10,587 bases of DNA, taken from NCBI GenBank assembly GCA_947254205.1, contig CAMYCE010000073.1:1-10587 (forward strand). Reading direction: 5' to 3'. Of the stretch, positions 1 through 6,400 are shown one piece after another. Numbering within the stretch: the stretch's first letter is position 1; each line of letters starts with the position of its first letter. The notes beneath the pieces are model-generated. The model did no database searches and was not told the origin of the DNA. It saw only the letters and a list, made by a program, of their open reading frames with translations. The position numbers were made by a program, and so were the translations under genes. Origin of the DNA: an uncultured Prevotellaceae bacterium. GTDB taxonomy: Bacteria > Bacteroidota > Bacteroidia > Bacteroidales > Muribaculaceae.

Positions 1-27
1 TCGGGTAAGGGCGTTATGTGTTGGTTT

Positions 28-74
28 AAATTTCAAATGAAAGAGCCGTGATTTTTCAATCTTTCATGAAATTT
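28..74. repeat. Imperfect inverted repeat at the 3' end of the exonuclease remnant
   Basis: The arms at 28-44 and 60-74 are complementary over 15 pairs, with a two-base bulge, around a 15-base loop. The right arm overlaps the stop codon (64-66) of the exonuclease remnant. On the minus strand this makes an AT-rich hairpin just after the end of the gene, but no T-run follows, so it is not a standard intrinsic terminator. It could be a weak 3' hairpin that ended the old transcription unit, or a scar of the event that damaged the gene. The repeat is seen directly; its role is not known. Confidence 0.45.
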
Positions 75-343
75 CGATTGCTATCCATGCGCAGGCCTCG
101 GCATCGGCAAGCGCGTGGTGATGATGGGCAAAGTCATAGCCCACAGTGGCTGCCACGGTGTGCAACTGGTGGTTTTCGAGGTCGGGAAAATAGCGACGCG
201 AGGGGCGCAACGTGTCATAAAACTCATAGGGAGTAGAACTTATCGACAATTTCACCCTCACGCACCATCACTACCCCCGCCGAGCACACCGATGAGCGTT
301 GACCATTGGCTGTTTCAAAATCTATGGCAGCAAAGTTTTGCCT
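64..343 (-). pseudogene. Decayed DEDD-family 3'-5' exonuclease (DNA polymerase III epsilon-like)
   Basis: Two pieces of one exonuclease lie in different frames. The N-terminal piece (343 down to about 230) reads QNFAAIDFETANGQRSSVCS, with the Exo I motif D-x-E, and runs into a TGA at 224-226 after FYSL. The C-terminal piece, in the next frame (about 231 to 64), reads YEFYDTLRPSRRYFPDLENH and ends with the Exo III region HHALADAEACAWIAIEIS. Intact relatives are about 170-180 residues; only about 95 remain. The middle, including the Exo II HN-x-x-FD motif, is missing at the junction near 225-235. The codon where ATG is expected is AGG (341-343), and no ATG, GTG or TTG precedes the homologous part. 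I infer start loss plus a frame-changing internal deletion. It sits 18 bases behind the helicase and was probably the last gene of that unit. A GTG at 261 could still allow a meaningless 65-residue product. Confidence 0.85.
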
Positions 344-361
344 AACTGTTATAATTGTATT

Positions 362-3300
362 TTAATTCTTAAATTTTATTTCATTTTCTCCTTTCTCGTT
401 GATGGGCATCACCTCATCGAGGCGCACCCACCACAAGAAGCCTTTCACCTTCCCATAGCCTGCCTCGCGCAACAGGCGCATGTAGCGTTGCACCTGACGG
501 GTGTAGCGCGCTGTGAGTGAGCGAGTGTTGCTCTCGCCAAACTTATAGTCAATCACCCACACCTCGCCATTGGGGCGCATCACCACACGGTCGGGTCGCT
601 CGGCAACCACCCTGCCTTTCTCGGTCTTGGGTTTCATGAAGGGGCGTTCGTTATACACTTTGTTGTCGACCGAAAACCAGTCGCGTGTGCGCGTGTCAAG
701 CAGCATCTTGTTCATCACTTGCTCCACTCGCGATAGTGTCCAATATTCGCCTGCATCGTTGCTCAACAAGTGGCGTTTTTGTGCCAAGCGCATGGCTCGC
801 TCAACATCGCGCTCATCGCGCACATAACTAAACAGGCGGTGCAACCTGATGCCCTCGTCGGTAGCCTCATCGGGCATTAAATCGGGCAATTTCACCTCAA
901 GTCGCGACAGAGCCGAGTTCACCACATAGCGTGGCATGGCTTCCACGGCGTGCAATGTGCCTTCACCAGAGGCTTGCTTGTAGTATTCCTCTTCAACTCC
1001 CAACTCGCAAAAATCGAGATATTCATCGCCCACATCGGTGGCACCGGGCCGGCTGTCCTTCCATTTCACACTTTTCACCCCCTCGGTTTTCATCAAGAGC
1101 GAGTAGAGCAAATTGCCAATTGTGGTTTTCTCCTTGGCGGTGTCGCCAGTGGTGTCGCTCACCAACGCATTGATATATAGCGACTGCCGTGGGCGAGTGA
1201 ATGCCACATAGGTTTTGTTGATTTTGTCGATTAAATTTTCTTGATTGAGCGTTTTGCTGTAGCCATGAAACTCGCTCACCAAGTCTAAAAACGTGCTCGT
1301 GAGCGGAATGAGTGGAGGCACAAGGCACGTTTCGCCGTCGCTATCCTTGTCGATACCCAAAAAGGGCAATCCCTTGTTGGCACCAAGCCAATGCTTGCGC
1401 TCCACCCACACGAGGCTGTCGGGCTGTATCATGCCCCAATCGGCAAACGGAATGAGCACACAAGGAGCCTCAAGTCCCTTGGAAGCATGAATGGTCATCA
1501 CCTTGATAGCATCGTCATCGCTTGCCGATGGAATCGAGAGTTTCTCTTTCTTGGAATCCCAATATTTCAGCAACTCGTGCACAGTGCCCCCACTGCTGTG
1601 TTGCTCGGTAAATTCAAGCACAACGTTTTGAAAAGCCAACAAAAAAGCGGTTTCGGAGTCTTGAACCATTCCTGCCTCGATGAGATATTTTTGAATAATC
1701 TTGTCGACAAGCCCCAAAAGGTTGGTCATCTCGGTGTGCCTGTTGGGCAACACATCGGCAAGTTCGCGAGCATAGGCCTCGATTTTTTCTTCAATCGACT
1801 TGTCTTTAATTTCTTCGCGGTTTTGGGCAAAGGTTTCAACCAGCAGGGCACCCAAGTCGCTGCCTTCGGGAGCTGTGCCCACCTTCTTGCCAAAGTCGTG
1901 CAAAGCCTTGTAGCGTGCCTGCTCTTTGAGGCGGCGTTCCATGAGGCGTTGGACCGGCGTTTTCTCTACTTGGGCATCTTGCTCTTCTATTGCAGTGCTG
2001 TAATATTGGGTTGCATCGACAAATCGCAACACACTCACAATGAGCCGCACTGCCGGCGAGTTCTTGAGCAACAACGACTCGCTCGACACAATGTTGATGT
2101 GCTCTTGCTCCTGTGCTTGGGCATTGTGCTTGAGCAGGCGCTCCACCACTGCATTGCCATCGGCATGGTCGTTGACCAAAATGAGCATGTCGCCAAAGGC
2201 AAACTTTTGCTCGTTTTTGAGTCGCAAAATTTGACCGGGCAAGCGGTCGAGCACCTGATTCTTCCCTTCCAACTCGTTGCCCGAGGCATCGGTGCGCTTG
2301 GGCATATCTTTTTTGCGCCCTGTGTAGATAAACTCCACTTTCACATAGCCATGCTTGCCTGTCGAGTCATAACGCCCGCTATAGGCCTGCTTGAGGTTTT
2401 CATAGGTGGTGCCCAACTTGGGATACTCGTTGCTGGCATTGTAATAGTGCACCAACTGCTCAAAAAACGCATTGTTGAACCCAATGATGTGCTCAAAACT
2501 GCGATAATTGGTGTTGAGCTTGGTGCTGTCGTCAAAGGCCTCATCAAAGTCCTTGCCCAATTGCGACTGCAACAAGTCGGGGTCGCTGTTGCGAAAGCGA
2601 TAGATGCTCTGTTTCTCATCGCCAATAATGAGGTTTTCGTTGCCACGGCTCAAACTCTCGTCGAGCAAGGGCTTGAAGTTGCTATATTGCTTGCGACTGG
2701 TGTCTTGAAACTCATCAATCATGAAATGATGAATCCATGTGCCCACGCGCTCATACACAAAGTCAACTCCACTATCAAGCACCTTGGCAATCAACTCATT
2801 GGTATCGGCAAGCAAAATGGAGTTGTTGTCTTTGCGAAACTGCTCCAACTTTTGGTCGATGTGTCCCAGCAAGCCAAGTTGCCAAATGTGGCTCAACAGC
2901 GTGGCCAAAGCGCGCTCCCTGTCGTAGCTTTCGATGAATCGAGGCAACAAGCTGTCAAACTCTGCCCTTTCTGCCTCGCTCAATGTTGCCAAATCGGCTT
3001 TTTTAATCACCTTCTCGCTCATCGACAAGCCATTGTCGACATAGCCATGCAAAGTGGCCACTTGACTGTCGCTCAATGTGCCATGATGATACAGGGTGAC
3101 AATGCCCGATCGCTTCAAATTGTTGTCATTGAGAGAATGAGCATCTAAAAAAGCACGCACTTCGTCGCCAAAGCCATCACAGGCTTTTTTATAGTGGGCA
3201 TGTGCCTCGGCCACTTTTTTCTTAAACTGATTGATGCGCGACACGCCACTGCCATTCCCCAAGTCGCTCAAGTAGGTTTTAATTTCGTCGTGATGCTCTC

Positions 3301-3931
3301 TAAATAGCTCTTTGCTGATAATCGATGAGAATGAAACCAATCGCTCAGAAAGGCGATTTCCAAAAAAATTCCAGTCGCCCTTATTGTTGATTTCTTCTTG
3401 AATAAAATCTTTGACCCAGCGGTCGAGTTGCGATTGCATCTTGGCTCCGTTGCCCAGCGATAGCATAAAATCGTGAACCGACTGGCTAATGGCAAAATTA
3501 TCGTCGAGCTGAATTTCATAGTTATAGTCACGATCGAGTTCACGCGCAAAGGTGCGCATAATCACTTGAAAAAACGAGTCGATCGTGCTCACATTGAATG
3601 TGGAGTAATTAAACAATATCGCCTCAAGGGCAGCCCCTGCAGCCTGCTGAATGCCATCTGCACTCTCTTGATATTTATCGCAAAATCCTTGCAGATAGCC
3701 ACCCTCGCCACGAGCAAGCAAGTAGAGTTCTTCGACAATGCGCCCTTTCATTTCATCGGTGGCCTTATTGGTGAACGTGATGGCCAAAATGTGCTCATGA
3801 TAGGCAGTTGTGCCCTTGCGCAGACTTTTCTTGCCCGTTACAGGGTCGGTGGCCCACAGCAGTTGTTCGATATAACGCTGAGCAAGCGTGTAGGTCTTGC
3901 CCGAACCTGCCGAAGCCTTAATCACTTTCAT
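362..3931 (-). CDS. UvrD/AddA-like helicase with C-terminal RecB-type nuclease domain
   Basis: This is an ATP-dependent DNA helicase-nuclease of the AddA/RecB kind, 1189 residues, expected to process double-strand breaks for recombination. The SF1 motifs appear in order: Walker A ASAGSGKT (6-13), Ia AITFTNKATDEM (50-61), II MIDEFQDT (404-411), III IIGDEKQSIYRFR (435-447), IV NTNYRS (473-478), V MTIHASKGLE (812-821) and VI VAFTRPRQ (909-916). A C-terminal PD-(D/E)XK nuclease has H1031 in GIRLH, D1114 in ERPDR, the pair D1128-Y-K1130, and a late Q-x3-Y at 1146-1150, so it looks active. I chose the ATG at 3931 because the family begins M-x-V-x-x-ASAGSGKT. An ATG at 3940 and a TTG at 3988 extend the frame without homology. 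It follows the SUI1 gene with no promoter or terminator visible between them. An AddB partner would be expected for an AddAB complex but is not in this window. The name addA is likely but not proven. Confidence 0.93.
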   Translation of the reverse strand: MKVIKASAGSGKTYTLAQRYIEQLLWATDPVTGKKSLRKGTTAYHEHILAITFTNKATDEMKGRIVEELYLLARGEGGYLQGFCDKYQESADGIQQAAGAALEAILFNYSTFNVSTIDSFFQVIMRTFARELDRDYNYEIQLDDNFAISQSVHDFMLSLGNGAKMQSQLDRWVKDFIQEEINNKGDWNFFGNRLSERLVSFSSIISKELFREHHDEIKTYLSDLGNGSGVSRINQFKKKVAEAHAHYKKACDGFGDEVRAFLDAHSLNDNNLKRSGIVTLYHHGTLSDSQVATLHGYVDNGLSMSEKVIKKADLATLSEAERAEFDSLLPRFIESYDRERALATLLSHIWQLGLLGHIDQKLEQFRKDNNSILLADTNELIAKVLDSGVDFVYERVGTWIHHFMIDEFQDTSRKQYSNFKPLLDESLSRGNENLIIGDEKQSIYRFRNSDPDLLQSQLGKDFDEAFDDSTKLNTNYRSFEHIIGFNNAFFEQLVHYYNASNEYPKLGTTYENLKQAYSGRYDSTGKHGYVKVEFIYTGRKKDMPKRTDASGNELEGKNQVLDRLPGQILRLKNEQKFAFGDMLILVNDHADGNAVVERLLKHNAQAQEQEHINIVSSESLLLKNSPAVRLIVSVLRFVDATQYYSTAIEEQDAQVEKTPVQRLMERRLKEQARYKALHDFGKKVGTAPEGSDLGALLVETFAQNREEIKDKSIEEKIEAYARELADVLPNRHTEMTNLLGLVDKIIQKYLIEAGMVQDSETAFLLAFQNVVLEFTEQHSSGGTVHELLKYWDSKKEKLSIPSASDDDAIKVMTIHASKGLEAPCVLIPFADWGMIQPDSLVWVERKHWLGANKGLPFLGIDKDSDGETCLVPPLIPLTSTFLDLVSEFHGYSKTLNQENLIDKINKTYVAFTRPRQSLYINALVSDTTGDTAKEKTTIGNLLYSLLMKTEGVKSVKWKDSRPGATDVGDEYLDFCELGVEEEYYKQASGEGTLHAVEAMPRYVVNSALSRLEVKLPDLMPDEATDEGIRLHRLFSYVRDERDVERAMRLAQKRHLLSNDAGEYWTLSRVEQVMNKMLLDTRTRDWFSVDNKVYNERPFMKPKTEKGRVVAERPDRVVMRPNGEVWVIDYKFGESNTRSLTARYTRQVQRYMRLLREAGYGKVKGFLWWVRLDEVMPINEKGENEIKFKN

Positions 3932-3957
3932 GTTTCTCATAACATCAAAACCATAAA

Positions 3958-3980
3958 GCCCCTTTTTTGGGGGGAGGGGC
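3958..3980 (-). promoter_or_regulatory. GC hairpin in the SUI1-helicase spacer
   Basis: In the mRNA, GCCCC (3976-3980) can pair with GGGGC (3958-3962) across a loop holding a run of six C and a run of six A; a shifted pairing of the C-run with GGGG is also possible. It begins 13 bases after the SUI1 stop and ends 18-27 bases before the helicase start codons. No U-run follows directly, so I read it as an mRNA structure that may tune helicase translation or mRNA stability. Only the pairing is seen; the role is inferred. Confidence 0.35.
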
Positions 3981-3993
3981 GTGAACAAAGTTA

Positions 3994-4356
3994 TTAAATC
4001 AATCGCGCCTTAAAACCTTGACTTTTGAGCAACTCAAGAATTTTGTCCCTAAAGTCGCCTTGAATCAAAATTTCGCCACCACGTGCCGAGCCACCCACGC
4101 CACAATGCTTCTTGAGCGTGGCAGCCAGCTCCTTGAGAGCTTCGTCGTCGCACTTGAGGTCGGTGATGAGGGTCACTTTCTTGCCCTTGCGGTTGCGCTT
4201 GTCGAGCATCACATTCACCATTTCTTTGCCTTGTTGTGCCAATGCATCGCCTTGTGTGGCAGGCGAAACCTCTTGAGAGGCAGCAATTTCCTCGCTCGTG
4301 GGCACTTCAACATTGAAAGCGGCACCCAATTTTGATTTCCAATCTTGAGAATCCAT
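3994..4356 (-). CDS. SUI1/YciH-family translation initiation factor
   Basis: This 120-residue protein has a variable acidic N-terminal arm (about 1-45) and a C-terminal SUI1 (eIF1-like) domain (about 50-120). Family signs are the basic stretch DKRNRKGKKVTLI (52-64), the helix DDEALKELAATLKKHCGVGG and the glycine-rich strand GSARGGEILIQGD (89-101). In eukaryotes SUI1 proteins govern start-codon selection; the bacterial YciH type is thought to bind the small ribosomal subunit and influence initiation fidelity, but its role in Bacteroidetes is not well defined. The length is normal for the bacterial family. The ATG at 4354-4356 is preceded by an A-rich leader without a Shine-Dalgarno site. It ends in a double stop (TAA TAA) and is followed by the helicase on the same strand, so the two are probably co-transcribed from the promoter at 4381-4411. 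Confidence 0.92.
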   Translation of the reverse strand: MDSQDWKSKLGAAFNVEVPTSEEIAASQEVSPATQGDALAQQGKEMVNVMLDKRNRKGKKVTLITDLKCDDEALKELAATLKKHCGVGGSARGGEILIQGDFRDKILELLKSQGFKARLI

Positions 4357-4380
4357 GATTATCTATTTTTGATGAGAAAA

Positions 4381-4411
4381 CAAAGTTAGCAATTTACCCC
4401 AACTTTCACAA
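4381..4411 (-). promoter_or_regulatory. Promoter of the SUI1-helicase unit
   Basis: On the minus strand a perfect Bacteroidetes -7 box, TAACTTTG (4381-4388), is preceded by a 20-base spacer and a TTG (4409-4411) as the -33 element. This fits the TTTG-N19-21-TAnnTTTG pattern. Transcription would start near 4375 and leave a leader of about 20 nt before the ATG at 4356. Confidence 0.72.
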
Positions 4412-4440
4412 CCCACTCATTTACGGGCTGAAGTATATTA

Positions 4441-4474
4441 GAAAAAAATCCACGATAATCACTTATCGCGGATT
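4441..4474 (-). terminator. Rho-independent terminator of the small RNA
   Basis: On the minus strand a 12-pair stem (4463-4474 with 4447-4458, including one G-U pair) closes a GUGA loop (4459-4462). It runs directly into seven T (4442-4448), the innermost of which form the base of the stem. This is the strongest terminator in the window. It ends the transcript that starts near 4589 and insulates it from the SUI1 promoter 30 bases further on. Confidence 0.85.
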
Positions 4475-4589
4475 GACTAACTAATTAACCTTCTAATACC
4501 ATTAACATAAACCTTAAACAAAAACGAAATAGAAATCGTCTCACGACGCTTGGTATTTCGCAACCTTAAAAACTAATACCATGAAAAAC
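4441..4589 (-). ncRNA. Candidate small RNA, about 150 nt, with own promoter and terminator
   Basis: This is a free-standing transcription unit between the phosphoesterase and SUI1 genes. The promoter at 4595-4625 predicts a start near 4589 and the terminator at 4441-4474 predicts the end. Two sequence blocks recur: AUGGUAUUAG at 4573-4582 and 4493-4502, and AAGGUU at 4562-4567, 4510-4515 and 4487-4492. In the middle, GCGAAAU (4555-4561) pairs with AUUUCGU (4524-4530) and encloses a hairpin with a CGUC/GACG stem and a GUGA (GNRA) loop (4537-4548). The repeated blocks lie mostly outside these stems and could be exposed pairing sites. Two tiny reading frames start at the AUGs in the repeats (13 and 5-7 codons), but neither resembles a known peptide. 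From memory, similar sequences occur in many copies in Bacteroides genomes, possibly related to paralogous sRNA families such as FopS; I cannot verify this. Alternatives are a peptide-coding leader RNA or a regulatory RNA of another class. Confidence 0.72.
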
Positions 4590-4594
4590 CAATG

Positions 4595-4625
4595 CAAATA
4601 TAACTCCTTTTTCTTTGCCTCCAAA
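4595..4625 (-). promoter_or_regulatory. Promoter of the candidate small RNA
   Basis: The -7 box TATATTTG (4595-4602) is a perfect TAnnTTTG match. A 19-base spacer separates it from TTTG (4622-4625), a full -33 match. It is the best promoter in the window, and no open reading frame of ordinary size follows it before the terminator at 4441-4474, which supports a non-coding transcript. Confidence 0.8.
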
Positions 4626-4739
4626 ACTTTTACAAGAAAAAATTGCTATTTAAATATTTTTTAACTTTAAAGCGTAAAAAATCCCACCTAAAAAGACATT
4701 TCCCCTCTCAAAATTCACACGAATGCTTCGTTTTGCAAC

Positions 4740-5840
4740 CTACCTGCTTGCGTGAAGAAACACACGAGCCACCACCCATTCGCTTTGGGTGCCAATGCGA
4801 AACTTAGCGCCCCAAATGCCCAAACCACTCGACACATAATAGCGAGTGCTTCCCTTGGTGAGTGGCCCAAAGGCTTTCTCATAGACCAAATTTTCAAGCC
4901 ACGACATGGGCCACACTTGCCCATAGTGGGTGTGCCCGCTAAACTGGAAATCGATGCCTGCACGCTGTGCCTGCTCAAGGTGATAGGGCTGGTGGTCGAG
5001 CAACACGGTGAACCGTGACTTGTCGACTTGTGCCATGAGCCATGACAGGGGCCGGCGACGCGAGTTGGTGAGGTCGTCGCGCCCCACAATGTTAATGCCT
5101 TTGATTGTGATCGCCTCGTCGATGAGCAACTTAATGCCGGCTTCTTCATAGAACCGGCAAGCTTGGGGCGTGCCACTATAATATTCATGATTGCCCAAGC
5201 AAGCCACCACCGGAGCCTTGATGCGCCTAAAACTCTGCGCCATGCCTTGCTCTTGCAGTGGGCGCATGTGGCCATCGATAATGTCGCCACCAATGAGCAC
5301 CAAGTCGGGCTTTTCACGATTCACCATGTCGACCCATCGATTAAGTTCATCAACATCGTTGTGATAGCCCACATGCAAGTCGCTCATGAGCACAATCGTG
5401 AGAGGCCCATCGCGAAGAGGCTTGCTTGTGGCCAAGTCGAGTGGCACACGCTGCTTGTGCATGTAGTGAATGTGGGCATAGGTGAACAAGCCTCCCAGCA
5501 CAGCCACCACGGTGAGAGTGCCGGCAAGGCTGCCATGCAAGAACGACGAGGGCACCCACCCAAGCAGGCGCCCCACATCGAGCAGGGCAAACAGCATCAC
5601 GGCATAGAGCAACACAACAAGGCTGGAGTTGCCCACATTATAGACCACCGTTGCAAGCCACATGGGCAACTTGTCGACAACAAAGAAATTCAAAAAAAAC
5701 ATGGCAAAGCACAGCACCAGCACAGCCACAATTGCCACCTTAAAGGGGGCTGAAAGTGGCAAAATGTGCCACACACGCATCATGGCATAATAGAGCCCTG
5801 CAAGGGGCACAACCAAGAATAACAGTAACCAAGACTTCAT
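4740..5840 (-). CDS. Membrane-anchored calcineurin-type metallophosphoesterase (YkuE-like)
   Basis: This 366-residue protein has an N-terminal membrane part with about four hydrophobic segments (about 3-20, 33-53, 60-86, 104-121), then a calcineurin-like phosphoesterase domain (about 145-366) that should lie at the membrane face. The dinuclear-metal motifs are complete: SDLH (D154, H156), GGDIID (D186), GNHE (N217, H218), DHQP (H283) and SGHTHYGQ (H303, H305). The tail VSSGLGIWGAKFRIG is typical of the YkuE/UDP-2,3-diacylglucosamine-hydrolase-like branch with an N-terminal membrane domain. The substrate is unknown; cell-envelope phosphoesters are plausible, not shown. The ATG at 5838-5840 is preceded by an A/T-rich leader and a -7 box at 5870-5877. 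No clear terminator follows within the 115 bases before the small-RNA promoter. It is divergent from the ferredoxin gene. Confidence 0.9.
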   Translation of the reverse strand: MKSWLLLFLVVPLAGLYYAMMRVWHILPLSAPFKVAIVAVLVLCFAMFFLNFFVVDKLPMWLATVVYNVGNSSLVVLLYAVMLFALLDVGRLLGWVPSSFLHGSLAGTLTVVAVLGGLFTYAHIHYMHKQRVPLDLATSKPLRDGPLTIVLMSDLHVGYHNDVDELNRWVDMVNREKPDLVLIGGDIIDGHMRPLQEQGMAQSFRRIKAPVVACLGNHEYYSGTPQACRFYEEAGIKLLIDEAITIKGINIVGRDDLTNSRRRPLSWLMAQVDKSRFTVLLDHQPYHLEQAQRAGIDFQFSGHTHYGQVWPMSWLENLVYEKAFGPLTKGSTRYYVSSGLGIWGAKFRIGTQSEWVVARVFLHASR

Positions 5841-5869
5841 ATTTCCCTAATTATAAATAAAATGCGCCA

Positions 5870-5877
5870 CAAAGGTA
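5870..5877 (-). promoter_or_regulatory. Probable -7 box of the phosphoesterase gene
   Basis: TACCTTTG on the minus strand matches TAnnTTTG perfectly and lies about 30 bases upstream of the ATG at 5840. I find no TTG at 19-21 bases further upstream, so the -33 element is missing or weak. It is back to back with the ferredoxin promoter. Confidence 0.5.
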
Positions 5878-5934
5878 GGCAATTCAAATCATCTTGCCCG
5901 TCACTTTGTGTCAAGAAAATTAAAAAGAAAAAAG

Positions 5935-5964
5935 TTGTCAATTCAAATAAAAGCACTAACTTTG
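5935..5964 (+). promoter_or_regulatory. Promoter of the ferredoxin gene
   Basis: TTG (5935-5937), a 19-base spacer and a perfect -7 box TAACTTTG (5957-5964) fit the Bacteroidetes primary promoter pattern. Transcription would start near 5971 and give an A/T-rich leader of about 50 nt before the ATG at 6023. Confidence 0.72.
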
Positions 5965-6022
5965 CTCTCAGATTTTTCTAATCAACTTTAACTAATAAAT
6001 TTAATTTCTAAATTCTACTACA

Positions 6023-6193
6023 ATGGCATATGTAATTGATGACAACTGTGTAGCTTGTGGAACTTGCATCTCGGTTTGCCCAACAAGTGCAATCAGCGAA
6101 GGCGACAAGTATGTAATTGATCCCGAAACATGCATCAGCTGCGGTTCGTGCGCTGAAGTATGCCCCAACGAAGCTATCAACAACGGAGATTAA
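6023..6193 (+). CDS. Small 2[4Fe-4S] ferredoxin
   Basis: This 56-residue cytoplasmic electron carrier is of the clostridial type. Two cysteine motifs, C-x2-C-x2-C-x3-CP, are complete: C9, C12, C15, C19 and C37, C40, C43, C47, each followed by proline. Each set gives three ligands to one cluster and the fourth to the other. The sequence shows the usual internal two-fold repeat (VIDDNCVACGTC and VIDPETCISCGSC). Such proteins pass low-potential electrons in anaerobic metabolism, for example with pyruvate:ferredoxin oxidoreductase or Rnf-type complexes. The length is standard. It is a single-gene unit with its own promoter and terminator, which suggests abundant independent expression. The leader is A-rich (TACTACA before ATG) and has no Shine-Dalgarno site. 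Confidence 0.96.
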   Translation: MAYVIDDNCVACGTCISVCPTSAISEGDKYVIDPETCISCGSCAEVCPNEAINNGD

Positions 6194-6224
6194 TTTTCCA
6201 CGCGAGTCTACTCAGCAAAGAAAC

Positions 6225-6266
6225 AGTCATGCTCACTCACACATCGAGGAGCATGACTCTTTTTTT
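6225..6266 (+). terminator. Rho-independent terminator of the ferredoxin gene
   Basis: AGTCATGCTC (6225-6234) and GAGCATGACT (6249-6258) form a perfect 10-bp stem with a 14-base loop, followed one base later by seven T (6260-6266). It lies 31 bases after the ferredoxin stop codon. Confidence 0.88.
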
Positions 6267-6321
6267 GAGAAGTGAGGGAGAGTGAAGAGGGCGTGAAAGA
6301 CGACAATTAGTTGTTGATGAA

Positions 6322-6357
6322 CACTGTGGAGACGATGCATGCATCGTCTCCACAGTG
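6322..6357. repeat. Perfect 36-bp palindrome between convergent genes
   Basis: CACTGTGGAGACGATGCA is followed directly by its exact reverse complement, with no spacer; the centre lies between 6339 and 6340. It is GC-richer than the AT-rich flanks, and no T-run follows on either side. It sits between the ends of the ferredoxin and DUF2130 genes, which face each other. It could act as a strong hairpin in both read-through transcripts, as a protein-binding site, or as one copy of a dispersed palindromic repeat; GAGACG...CGTCTC palindromes recur in several bacterial genomes. No flanking target-site duplication is apparent. Confidence 0.85.
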
Positions 6358-6400
6358 CTATATATCAAGCCTTTATATTTAACGCCTTATTAGGCATGTG

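Noticed and set aside
1391..3148. A 585-codon open frame on the plus strand opposite the helicase
   Set aside because: It is codon-aligned with the helicase on the other strand, so it stays open merely because the helicase rarely uses TTA, CTA and TCA codons there. The translation has no recognisable domain, while the minus-strand product has every helicase motif.
5163..5753. A 196-codon plus-strand frame opposite the phosphoesterase
   Set aside because: It has the same codon-aligned antisense relation; its His- and Gln-rich translation resembles no family, and the minus-strand gene is certain.
6267..6321. Purine-rich stretch after the ferredoxin terminator as a small gene or RNA
   Set aside because: It has no start codon with a following frame, no promoter box and no stable fold apart from the neighbouring palindrome.
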